Position numbers and translations under genes: made by a program
NCBI GenBank assembly: GCA_944472135.2
Contig: CALYDD020000313.1
Span: 372,001 to 436,000 of the forward strand
Origin: Trichobilharzia regenti
Taxonomy: Eukaryota; Platyhelminthes; Trematoda; Strigeidida; Schistosomatidae
Direction of reading: 5' to 3'
Length of the DNA: 64,000 bases
Part shown: positions 54,788 through 64,000 of the stretch, one piece after another
Numbering within the stretch: position 1 is the first letter of the stretch
Layout of the letters: the number at the start of each line of letters is the position of its first letter
The notes under the pieces: model-generated
Seen by the model: the letters and a program-made list of their open reading frames with translations, nothing else
Told to the model about the DNA's origin: nothing
Databases searched by the model: none

Positions 54788-55384
54788 TGTCTTCTGTTTG
54801 CTCAACCTGATGTCTTCCCGACTGTAATCTCTGTTATCCGACAATATCGTCATGAAGCGATCCGTGTTTACACTGACAAAATGATTGATATGAATGATGT
54901 TGAAACAGCTTTGAAACATATCACATTTGGTATTACTAATCAATTCCCTGATATATCAATTCATCAGATAACAAGTGAACCTCTCCTGTATTGCAGTTTC
55001 AATAAAGGTTTATCCGCTGAACGACAATACGGGCCTGCATCCTCCCTGGAAGAAATTAGTGATATTGTTGTTAATGCATTGAACAATTACAATGATACAT
55101 TTGCTGTTATGAATTTAGTATTATTTAGTGATGCTGTGATACATGTGTTAAGAATTTGTCGAATATTAGAAATGCCGAGGGGTAGTGCTTTACTCATTGG
55201 AATCGGTGGTTCTGGTAAACAGTCGCTATCACGTTTAGCTGCATTTATCTCAGGATTTTATTTATCACAAATAGTTTTGCGTAAGGGCTACTCACAGAAT
55301 GATTTAAGAGCACATCTTGCCCAATTGTATATTAAAGCATCATTGAAGAATATGCCGTATGTATTTTTAATGACTGATGCACAG
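54788..55384 (+). CDS. DNAH9/11/17-like: Dynein heavy chain exon J: AAA3-AAA4 linker and AAA4 P-loop
   Basis: This 199-codon exon starts after CATAG (AG at 54786-54787) with CLLFAQPDVFPTVISVI and ends at LMTDAQ before GTAGGT at 55385. It covers the AAA3-AAA4 connection (VYTDKMIDMNDVETALKH, LVLFSDAVIHVLRICRIL) and the start of AAA4: the glycine-rich P-loop GIGGSGKQ at 55199-55222, SLSRLAAFISG, and VLRKGYSQNDL. The GGSGKQSL form of the loop is typical of AAA4 in axonemal heavy chains. FLMTDAQ occupies the Walker B position and lacks the canonical DE pair, as in other members. The sequence is fully open. The intron just upstream contains a PLE palindrome. Confidence 0.95.
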
Positions 55385-55855
55385 GTAGGTGGAATTTTCG
55401 CATTTTCAGTAATGCATATTTAATAAAGTTGTATTTTTTGCATTGCTTTGCTGACCAGTCTAAAGAATAGTGACTGTGAAGTGTGAAGGCACACCAATGA
55501 CTTCGAACACATGTCGTGCGTTGGATTGTAGAATCTGCCGCGTCATTACGGCACCAGTATGAATGTTGTGCATGAAGTGAGGTGTGATTTCATACCGGTC
55601 ATGTCTTCAAGTAGTAGATTTAAGGTGTTTTAACATCATTGTCTGTATTTTCCTTGTAAATAAATAAAATGAGAGGAGAATGTTTCCTTGTTGACATAGA
55701 TGGAACCATTTTGTTGGCTATGAAACTTGAAAACTGATGCCTCTCAGTTACATCAGGGCAAAATGTCATCTTTAGTGTGTTTCATTATTAATATTATTAT
55801 GTTAACTTATAAATACGCGGCACGTTCTTTAATCCGCTTTCGCGCTCCGTGGTCG
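55385..55855. other. Unassigned intron after exon J
   Basis: Nothing recognised. Confidence 0.4.
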
Positions 55856-55859
55856 TTAT

Positions 55860-56105
55860 TCGTTGTGTTTGCCTCTTTTGCATTTCAAGTGGAACATAGG
55901 GCTACAAGCTATGAAGTTTCAGAAGCGATTCTTTTCATTTTACGCGGTGGAATCGCTAGCTTTACGCCCAACCTTCTTTCTTTCAGGCCTTCGTAACGGC
56001 TTGGTGAGGTCTACAAGTGTATTGGTGACCGGGTGATCAAATCTGTACCGCTTAGTCGGATAGCAGTCATTCTAATCACGAAGTTGTTGAATAGACTCGG
56101 TAACA
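55860..56105 (-). mobile_element. Family G SINE
   Basis: The terminal block tcaagtggaacatagggct is followed by a body similar to 37700-37800 (cgctagctttacgcccaac) and a decayed head. Confidence 0.6.
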
Positions 56106-56299
56106 GATAAAGACAAGGCTATTAATGTTAATCTTTTTCTGTGTTTAAAGTTTCCTTAGCTTTTGTGCTGATATCGTGAGGTGGCGTTGCTAGATCTTCC
56201 CCTTAACCTCCCCTCCTTTTTTGAGCTTTGGACTAGATAGCGCCAAAATTTCCTTACCGAAAATTCCTTTGGACACGCACAGTCATAAAATGTTTCAAA

Positions 56300-57290
56300 G
56301 ACAGTCTGTCTGTCTGTCTGTTTCCGACATAGAAATTTTCACCGATAGGCGGCACTTCAAGTCGCCACACTCCCTCCATGTAGCACACAAAGCAAGTGAC
56401 GAAAGTAGAAGAAATGCATAATAGAGACAGTAGGCAGAGATATGAGACAAAAGTAATAGTAAAAATGAAGAACAATATAGTTTCACTGGAAATCATAAGT
56501 CACAAGGAGTGGATGCATCCGCGCCAGCCGTTGAGAACGATTTTGAGCCATGTCACCAATTGTTTCCAACCACTGGTTCTTACCGTCCTGAGGACCCCAA
56601 CCAGTCAGGAAGTCGACCCCTTCCTAGGTGATTGGCGTAAACTAACTGTTGTAGATTTCATTGACTGGTGCCATGTTTGATTTGACCGCCGCTAGCTCTT
56701 TTCCAGCCTGACCCTATGCCAGTCAGCTAACATTGCCCATTGTCGAGCAAGGCGATGACTAGGGATACGTAACCATCTCAATCGGTGTAACTTCACAGCC
56801 TCATCGAATGGTTTCCCCTACTTACCTAGCACTCGACGGACGCCTAACCTCAGTATTGCTCATCTTATTATACCACTTCACACGGGAGATAGAGCGCAGG
56901 CACCTATAATCGAAGACAGCTAATCTTTTCATGTCTTCCACTCTCAATGTCCAGGTCTTGCTCACAGCCATATAGAAGGACGGAGCGGACTGATGAGCAG
57001 TACACACGCCCTTCGGTCGATAGCCAGCCGGATATCACGTCTACTCCAGAGACAGCGTAAACTGGCATATGGGAAACTAGCCCTCTGTATCCTTGGTGAG
57101 ATTTCGTCAGAGATCAACCCGTTGGCACTAGCTGATGGTACTTCCCAAATAAGTGAAGCGGTCAACGTGCTACACCAACCACTTCACTTCCTATTTCTAA
57201 ACTAGGAGTCGGTGTAGTCCAGTCCTGTACCATTATCTTACATTTGGCGGGAGCGAATCGCATGCCAAACATTCGTAGATTACAGCTCAA
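56300..57290 (-). mobile_element. RTE-like family 1, third copy
   Basis: Minus-strand frames read TWTLRVEDMKRLAVFDYRCL (56822-57007) and RIQRASFPYASLRCLWSRRD (56962-57165). The 3' UTR at 56306-56700 matches 10722-11090. The RT core is missing. The 3' end carries a tgtc repeat at 56306-56322. Confidence 0.8.
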
Positions 57291-57539
57291 AGGCAGTAAA
57301 AAAAGGTTATTCATAGTTAGATCTCCTTATGTTCTGTTGGACAATAATAGCGTAGAAAACTCAAAATGACCTCAGCAACGCTGTTAAGTAACCATACAGT
57401 CAAGAGAACATTCCAAGGACAAAACAAGTAGTGTGTAGAACGAAATTACTTAACCAGGAGCCAACCGTAAGAAGTAGCTTTGAATCAGGTAGAATATTCC
57501 CAACATAGGTGGGATCAAAAACTTATTCCGTGAGAATCA

Positions 57540-57740
57540 CACACTAACGCCTGCCTAAGCAGAAACCAAATGGGAAGCAGCGAGTCGGGCATGGGATCCG
57601 AGGGCTGCATAAAGTGGATCTTATGAAGAGGAGATGAAAACTTATTGAAAGTCACGCAGAAAGGTGAAAACAATGTGACAGTGTACAGTTGAGATGTATC
57701 GCTGAATCCCTATGCTCCATTTTGTAATATTCTAAAGTCT
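57540..57740 (+). mobile_element. RTE-like family 2, 3' end only
   Basis: gaagcagcgagtcgggcat, tgaagaggagatgaaa and gaatccctatgctcc match the 3' end order of the 51330-52480 copy. Confidence 0.55.
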
Positions 57741-57940
57741 ATTGAGATGAATACTCGATTTTTCTAAATACTCATGAGTTCCAAACACCTTTATTCTACC
57801 GATGTATGCATAATCACTGTCCGCGAATCTTCACATCATGTTCCAGGTGGAGCATAAGGAGTAACTGATAGTACGACTGCTTATCTTTTTACTTGTTCAC
57901 TATGTCCATTAGAATGGAGATATTTAGATGTTTTTAATCT

Positions 57941-58278
57941 TATGGTGAGAGCTGGCTGCTAGCCAAATTGGTGATAGTAATTTACGTCAATGTTTACGTC
58001 TCCGATATTGTTCGGGAGAAAAATAAGAACAAAGACTGACTCAACAGCCAATCACAGCACACTTTGCGTAGGTGGATACAGTTTGCAGGTAGATGATCTG
58101 AACTTCAGTAAACGGCCACAAAGAGATGAAAGATTAACGTTCAGCGAGAAGCCACCAATCAGAAGACTGTGTTTGTCAGCTAACAATAATCTATAATAAC
58201 GTACATGAAAATCTAGAAATATGTGTTGATCTCCTTAATAAAGGATCTGTTGCCTGGCCTTTGTCTTCTGTTTTTACA
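57941..58278 (+). mobile_element. Solo LTR (family L), plus strand
   Basis: It begins tatggtgagagctggctg and ends gtctTctgtttttaca, with AATAAA about 45 bases from the 3' end (cttaataaaggatctg) acting as a candidate polyadenylation signal of the original element. No internal genes are attached. Confidence 0.8.
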
Positions 58279-58599
58279 ACCTGAGTACTTGTATCGAAAC
58301 AAAACAAAAAAATAGGATGTATTTTATAAAGTTTTCACCAGAAATTCCATTTTTTCGGCTACGAATGACTTTGACTTGACGATGGCTACTTATCGACGAT
58401 ATGCGAATATGGCTGTCATACATCATGAGTTGGTTTTAGTCGAAGAATACGGTTTACCGTGTTCTGAAAACTTGATGGAATGGTATATTATGTGACTCTA
58501 TCAGTGTGGGCTACAATTTATCGACGATTTTAAGTCTGTAGTGTTGGAATGTCCCTAAATACTTGAAAGAAGCTTTTAAATACCCTTAATCTTTCAATG

Positions 58600-58718
58600 T
58601 ATTTCTAGTTGAAGTCAGCTAATTACGTGGGAATTTCACTGAAGAAAATGCCTCGTACTTACATCAGCTTATATCTTTTCTAGTTTGTGCATCCACAAAC
58701 TCACCATCATTGATTAAA

Positions 58719-58778
<60 letters not shown>

Positions 58779-58860
58779 CTATGTAACTTAGAGTAAAGCC
58801 TGAGGAAGATCTAACTGAAAACAGTACTGTTCGCTTATATGTCTTGTTCTAATATCAAAT
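58600..58860 (+). repeat. PLE 3' terminal block with TA microsatellite
   Basis: It repeats the order seen at 2200-2325 (cacaaactcacc, aatctatgta, agagtaaagcctgagg, gcttatatgtcttg), with a long ta repeat at 58722-58775 in place of a short tacatatg. Confidence 0.65.
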
Positions 58861-59199
58861 GAGCATTACTGGTTGGTGTGAATTGGATTCAACTACTCGT
58901 TGTGACGTATGCTACTGAAAAGATTTTTAAGTAGTGTGTACGTACAGAAATAAATATCTATGTCATCTATAAGAATACTGATTCAATGAACGCTATGATT
59001 GCGAAACAACATGGAAAATATGAAAAGATAACAAAGAGGCACAATAATGAAGATATGTGCAACTTGGGATTCTAATATGTTGTAGAAGTATTTTGTCCAT
59101 ATCTGTGTATCGAGTTGCTGATAAGCAATTCTGTTACCAAATCCTCTTATCTTCTTCCGTTACATTTGGTGTCACTGCCTTCGGACAATGAAGATCTCA
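58861..59199. other. Unassigned intron
   Basis: AT-rich; nothing recognised. Confidence 0.4.
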
Positions 59200-59780
59200 T
59201 GACCTGCTGCTTTCTAAGAACATGTCAGGAGCTTCTTACGGAACTTATATGCTGAGTTGGTGGGCATTATGGATCTGATGGCGAAGACGATTGTGCTGGG
59301 GACGGTGTCGAGAGGTCGATCAGCGGCGGCGCATGACGGTGTAAAGCCGGCAGGTGGTGAAGAAACCTGCAAAGTAGGTATTGGTGGAACAGTTAGTAGC
59401 GGAGTTCGACGACCCAACATATAGGCAGCAGGGCAATGTACCGGTTCCGTACCATGAAGCTGGGACTAGGTGGAGGCCCACTTGTATTGGCAGTGAAGCC
59501 AGCACGTCTACGTCATTAGGCGCTTCCCAAACTTAACGAAGAGTCAGAGACTCAGCTGTTTATCGAAAGTGTCCCAGAATATATTGCTCAGCAACTACAA
59601 CTTGTCGACGCCCTTGAAGGTAACAATATAGATACGGAACACAACCGTAGCCTCAAAAGAGGCACCAAAATCGAACTAGTGGGAACAGAAAATTGAAGAT
59701 TCGCAGAGTGAAGCTGAGACGCTACGAATGGGTGGCAGAAAAGACCAGAGGAATTACTGCCCAGAAACATGGAAAAGGTA
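59200..59780. other. GC-richer unassigned block
   Basis: This is clearly less AT-rich than its surroundings. On the + strand, 59520-59695 reads ALPKLNEESETQLFIESV then VDALEGNNIDTEHNRSL without a stop, but I recognise no family and no splice-bounded exon that would join the dynein protein. It may be a fragment of a mobile element. Confidence 0.4.
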
Positions 59781-60119
59781 AAGTTTTAGACAGTACAATG
59801 TGCATTCTTTCTCTCCAATAAGACTAGAAGTAGATGCGGTCACGTATTCACAATCATCATCTTCATTAAATCCATTCCTCCGCTATTCGATATTCTTGCA
59901 GCTGACATACATATTTATATCTGCATCTATATACTACTGAGAAACCTTATTAGTAGCACACACCATAATATTAACCAGTCAGTAGCATACATCATCATGC
60001 ATACATTTCATCTATTCACGCATTTCTTATATCAGATTAAGCGGTATAATAAAAATCAATCAGAGAGTTGAATAAAGACAAATTCATTAAATTATTCTAT
60101 GTATTGTTTTGTTAATTAG

Positions 60120-60311
60120 GTTGCAGATGAACGCTTTCTCGTCTATGTGAATGATTTCTTAGCCTCAGGTGAAATACCAAATCTTTTTCAAGATGAAGAT
60201 TTTGATCAGATTATACAAGGTATTCGATCAGAAGTTAAAGCAATGGGAATTATTGATACAAATGAAAATTGTTGGAAATACTTTATAGATAAGACACGAA
60301 AAATGTTACGT
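60120..60311 (+). CDS. DNAH9/11/17-like: Dynein heavy chain exon K: AAA4 continuation
   Basis: The last exon seen has 64 codons: VADERFLVYVNDFLASGEIP, then FQDEDFDQIIQGIRSEVKA, CWKYFIDKTRKMLR. This follows LMTDAQ of exon J directly and matches the AAA4 stretch of the family. The acceptor AATTAG ends at 60119 and the donor GTAAGT starts at 60312, phase 0. It contains only one internal ATG and would be missed by ATG-based ORF scanning. The rest of AAA4, the stalk and AAA5-AAA6 should lie beyond 64000, because no dynein-like reading frame appears between 60312 and the window end. Confidence 0.93.
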
Positions 60312-60419
60312 GTAAGTTAGATGATAATAGTAATTTTTGCCTATACAGTCTAATATTACTTAATATATTATCAGTAGGCAACTGTTGTATTATAAAAAAT
60401 ATAGATATATTTTTGGTGG

Positions 60420-61080
60420 GCAATGCTATTCATCAATGTGAATTAAAGTATGCGCAGTTATACTGTGAAGACATCAAGAAGGATATACCTTCAATTTTAT
60501 GCACGTGTAGCAAAAAGCTCATGTTTCAAAGAGACAAATGCTTACAATGATACCACTGCCAGACATCTCATCGATGCGAATCATGAGGTGGATATCGCGA
60601 AATCCTTTAAAATTATCAATAGACAAAATAGTTCATCCCTGCTTAAGTTTGACTAAGCAGTACCTATCAAACGACTGGAACCCTGTTTATGTATTCAAAA
60701 AGAGGCGGTTACCAGTATTTCTTCGCTCTCATAACTGGATTCATTTATTCTCCCTCTCTTTCAGTTGATTACGTAATCTTTGCCTTTAACCCCTCCATCT
60801 TTTGATACAGTCATTCATCTTTCTGCTCACCTCCCGTCCTTATTACGTAACCCCTTTCGCATCCTATCCAAGCATTTGCTTTTGTCTGAATTTTGACTTT
60901 CTGGGTATAAACCATATGAGCGTGGTTTCTGAGCACTGTTTATTAAGTTTCGAGCCTCCTATCCACTGACATCACGCCACCATATTTGCGAGTATGTTGC
61001 TCTCTACATAGACTGAATAATGATTCCTCTAGTCTACACTCAGCTGATGAGAAGTCAACCAAATAAATTATAGTACCATC
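60420..61080 (+). mobile_element. PLE C-terminal fragment
   Basis: The + strand 60535-60660 reads NDTTARHLIDANHEVDIAKS and INRQNSSSLLKFD, then LCIQKEAV in sequence at about 60684-60710. This is the end of a GIY-YIG protein, followed by a T-rich UTR like that of 13860-14340. Confidence 0.65.
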
Positions 61081-61179
61081 TTATTCTGCACAAATCGCTG
61101 TTGTTGTCGCTTCATTCAAATCCTTAATCAGTAGGCAAGAGATTATGAAATTAGTCCCATTCTACACAGAGTAATTTGA

Positions 61180-61300
61180 CTAACAGGAATGTGCATTTCG
61201 TCCTACTTGGAACTCGTCAACTAGGTTTATCTACAACCCTCACTGAGTGTTGGTGTTCTCACTGAGACTCTTCATGGCATTCCCTCATCTTTTACAACAT
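61180..61300 (-). mobile_element. SM-alpha SINE fragment, minus strand
   Basis: In sense it reads ctagttgacgag, ttccaagtaggacgaaatgc, ctg. The first core base is T rather than C. Confidence 0.6.
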
Positions 61301-61410
61301 CTGTTGTTGATGTTGTTTTTTTCTTGGAAAAATGGTCAATGACAATAATTCACTATTAGAAATACTCGATGAATAACAGATCAATATGGAATTGTGCATA
61401 GAAGTGCAGG

Positions 61411-61715
61411 TGTGGTGAGAGCAGGCCGGTAGCCAATTGGTAGACGTCAATTTACATCAATGTCTAGGTCACTAATATTGGCCGTGAGAAAATATGAACA
61501 AGGCTGATTCAACAACCAATCACAGCAGACTTAACGTGGGCGAATAATATTCACAGATATATGGCTTAACTTTCCGAGAAACCAGAAACACCCAATCAAA
61601 AGATTGTGTTTGTCTGCTTGAATAAGCTATAATAATGTACAGGAAATATTTATAAATACGTGCTGATTTCCGTAATAAAACGATCTGTTGCCGGCCCTTG
61701 TCTTCTGTTGTTACA
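61411..61715 (+). mobile_element. Solo LTR (family L) with 4-bp duplication
   Basis: TGTGGTGAGAG at the 5' end and CTTCTGTTGTTACA at the 3' end give TG...CA termini. CAGG at 61407-61410 and 61716-61719 is a perfect 4-bp duplication, consistent with integrase-mediated insertion (Gypsy-type elements make 4-5 bp). No internal region is left, so a deletion between two LTRs is implied. Confidence 0.85.
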
Positions 61716-61959
61716 CAGGAGATCAGCTTGGCATACTTTGAAACTACTCAGTACTGTAGTGGACAAACATTAAATAGGCTGGTATAAACAATAAAATAAC
61801 AAGGCATTTACACCGTTTTAACATGAATAATAACTTTCATGAAAGATTCAAATGATTAGTAGCTCCTGCCAGCCAAATAACGATTGCCTTAACACTATAC
61901 TGTCATTTAACCCATCTGGGGACTGAGATCATGGACGATATACCCTGTTAGACTAAGTC

Positions 61960-62029
61960 GCGATGTATAAAACACAAAATTATCGAACAAAGAATATTCT
62001 TTTCGATAAATTCCTCTTCCCGGTTCTAC

Positions 62030-62086
<57 letters not shown>

Positions 62087-63078
62087 CACAGAATATTCTA
62101 GATGAGTAGTTAATAACAATATTAGTGTTTTTTAAATTATATCGATTTGCAAAATAAGATCAATGGAATTATCACAGTTCATTAAAGATGCTTAAATAAT
62201 AATAATAATAAAGATATAGTAGCAAATAGAATATTAGCTAAAATTAGGAAAATTCCACAAAAAGTCAGGATTATTCAAACCTAGATGACCAAGGTAATGA
62301 CAGTGTCTGAACTAACTTCATTTGGATGCACAAATTAGGCTTCTTAATATGGATCCCCACAGCCTCAGCAATATTTAGTAGTCGAACTCTTAAGGCAAAA
62401 TTGAGATTCGTAGGTATGCGGTAAATGACCCTAAAAGCCTGGTTAACATCAATCTTGCGTTATGTATTCAAAAGATGAGATAGAATAGCGCTGCGAATAG
62501 ATTTTGTTTGTCCTTTGCTTAACCACACTGGATGATATTTGGAAATCGACGAGGAACAAGCCTAATTGTACGGCCTATGTAACTGGCTCCACAGGAGCAG
62601 TTAAATTGGTAGATGATACACATGAAAGAGGCGAAATTAAGCAGTTTATCTTTTACTCCCGAAGGCAGAGGAGGATTGGTTTTGAAAACACAGCATAATT
62701 CAGCAGCAGGGAATGCTCCTTTTACTGCATTTCTAATGCGCTGTGTTAGTATCTCGCTAGTGTTGTCCCCAAGGAACTTCATCTGTAAGAATAAGGCCTT
62801 TTTTGAAACTGTTGGTAACTTGGGCTGCTATGATTTTAGATTCATGTTCTTATCAATAAACTTAGCAACCGATTAATATTATTCAGTTCTTCATCAAGAC
62901 ATTCGTCCGAGCAAATCGCTCTTGTTCTGTGAACCAGGCACTTTATCAAATTGCGTTTGTATTTCAAGGGTACAAAGCTGAGAAAATGTGTGTACTGGCC
63001 CGTTGATGTAGGTTTTCTATAAATACTTCCTCTTATTGTGCCATTCTCTTTTCTGGTCATAAAGACGTCTAGAAATGG
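61960..63078 (-). mobile_element. PLE: RT end, thumb and GIY-YIG start, with terminal repeat
   Basis: Minus strand, from 63078: IPFLDVFMTRKENGTIRG, RKPTSTGQYTHFLSFVPL and KYKRNLIKCLVHRTRAIC, then (62782-62519) NTSEILTQRIRNAVKGAF, KDKLLNFAS and YQFNCSCGASYIGRTIR. The C-terminal end and UTR run to 61960, with a TA microsatellite at 62033-62079 just before the terminal motif. The 5' side is cut at about 63079 by a family H dimer. Confidence 0.8.
62033..62079. repeat. TA microsatellite
   Basis: Long pure ta repeat within the PLE terminal region. Confidence 0.9.
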
Positions 63079-63079
63079 A

Positions 63080-63555
63080 ATACTAGAGAACCATTGGAAA
63101 ATCTGGGAGTACTGGACGGGTGTTTCGTCTAAGTTTAAGACTCTTCATGAGTACGCACGCACTACAGAGGTTCGAACGCAGCACCTTCCGGTTACAAGGC
63201 CAGCGAGCTCTTTGACCACTTAGCCCAATCCGATGGCCAGCCAGTGCATGAATTCCAACTTCTGTCAATTCACAATGTAGCGCAACCACTAGCCAATGTC
63301 TTCGGCGAGTTTTTGTCCTCACACCCGACCTGCTGCACGCTTCTGGTCACGACTTCTCATTAGAACCCCCAGGCTTAGTGGTCTACGAGCTCGCCATGTA
63401 ATCAGTAGGTTCTTGGTTCGAACCTGGTGAGTCCCGAAATAGGGCGAAACATCTGCACAGTACTCCAGGTGGTTTTTCAATGGTTCTCTAACCAATGTCA
63501 ACTCATGATGATATCCTGTAACCAATCAAATCCCTACAAACCAACACTTGAATAA
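63080..63555. mobile_element. Family H SINE inverted dimer between two PLE fragments
   Basis: The minus arm (63080-63370) includes hammerhead block, head and leader; the plus arm (63372-63555) starts inside the tRNA head (aggcttagtggtctacg) and ends ccaacacttgaataagtc. Cores are altered (atgag, deletion of part of stem II). Confidence 0.8.
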
Positions 63556-64000
63556 GTCGAGATGTATTTAGAAGACAGAATATTGTGAGATGACGTCATC
63601 GTTTCGTAATTTCCCTAATTTCGCTGTGCAACTACTATGGTTCACAATAAAAAATAAATAAAATGTATGAACAGTTACTCAGTGACATGAAACAAAAGTA
63701 CCAATCATATTTAAGTAAGTCAAGTAGTCCATAGTAGACAAGGGTTTAAGTCTATTGATTTTTGTGCATACATAGTTTAGTACGCATATGATTAATCTAA
63801 AGTGCTTCCAACCCTGAAATAACTGAGTAGCAGTCATGAATTAGTGCTTTGCTGTTGGTTAATGATGGATTTCTATTTAGATTAATTACATTTTAAATTT
63901 CCATGTAACTTGACAACCCCTTTAGAACGTGGTGTTTCCAACAATACTGGAGGATTCTATTAGTTCTACCAATATCTATGTATCGTCGCGTCCACAGATG
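63556..64000 (-). mobile_element. PLE C-terminal region running off the window
   Basis: It matches 7420-7880 in the same orientation (gatgacgtcatcgtttcg, catgtatgaacagttactc-like, cttccaaccctgaa), ending in a GIY-YIG region at the right edge. Confidence 0.7.

Larger units (their letters stand above)
8300..60311 (+). other. DNAH9/11/17-like: Gene span: outer-arm beta-class axonemal dynein heavy chain, internal part, 11 exons
   Basis: Eleven exons with GT-AG borders join into one dynein heavy chain segment of about 1,623 codons, allowing for one missing base in exon B. The product would be a motor subunit of the ciliary or flagellar outer dynein arm, using ATP hydrolysis in AAA1 to slide doublet microtubules; in a fluke this means flame cells, sperm and larval cilia. 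The class call rests on the segment after AAA1 ([14 protein letters not shown]), which fits the DNAH9/11/17 group rather than DNAH5/8. Introns are 10,878, 3,606, 2,943, 2,125, 3,203, 4,081, 2,964, 8,598, 4,011 and 4,735 bp. Both gene ends lie outside the window: no start codon, promoter, stop or polyA site of this gene is visible. I cannot say which of DNAH9, 11 or 17 is the closest relative. Confidence 0.93.

Noticed and set aside
59214..59420. Minus-strand 68-codon frame as a gene
   Set aside because: No family resemblance, no splice context, and a length expected by chance in a GC-richer block.
1..64000. CRISPR arrays, operons or prokaryotic signals
   Set aside because: Repeats are dispersed and inverted, not regularly spaced; genes have introns and the DNA is clearly eukaryotic.

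Overview
The window looks like nuclear DNA from a blood fluke, most likely Schistosoma; the species is not resolved. The evidence is AT-rich DNA, very large introns, tRNA-headed repeats carrying the schistosome SM-alpha type of minimal hammerhead ribozyme, and many degenerate Penelope-like, RTE-like and CR1/jockey-like retroelements. No prokaryotic feature, CRISPR array, rRNA or convincing tRNA gene was seen.

Only one host gene is visible. It is the central part of an axonemal outer-arm beta-class dynein heavy chain (the DNAH9/11/17 group), on the + strand, in eleven exons from 8300 to 60311. Together they hold 4,868 coding bases. The exons encode, in order, part of the linker (DHC_N2), AAA1 with its catalytic P-loop and Walker B, AAA2, AAA3 and most of AAA4. 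The N-terminal tail and early linker lie upstream of the window; the rest of AAA4, the stalk, AAA5, AAA6 and the C-terminus lie downstream. All splice sites are GT-AG and all intron phases agree across junctions. The single defect is a one-base deficit at about 20498-20502 in exon B, which shifts the frame between the linker and AAA1.

The rest is intron. The introns are 2.1 to 10.9 kb and are packed with repeats on both strands: (1) Penelope-like elements (PLEs) with YVDD-type reverse transcriptase and GIY-YIG endonuclease fragments; (2) two RTE-like non-LTR families; (3) a CR1/jockey-like family, one copy nested in an RTE-like copy; (4) four solo LTRs of one family; (5) several tRNA-derived SINE-like families. 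I call these families H (tRNA-Thr-like head plus hammerhead), W (tRNA-like head plus a decayed hammerhead-like core), S3 and G, alongside SM-alpha.

The most unusual observation is family H. About twenty copies are present and most are head-to-head inverted dimers. At least seven of the twenty insertions (dimers and others) are bounded by target-site duplications of 9-14 bp. Each arm carries A-box/B-box-like sequence and a hammerhead-like fold with a two-nucleotide stem III loop. Most copies have a changed first core base, but two keep an intact core (31773-31818 on + and 44048-44093 on -). Other points of interest are a near-perfect 496-bp-arm palindrome made of two PLE GIY-YIG modules (53571-54657) and an inverted duplication of one RTE-like copy (45785-46575 and 49335-50118).
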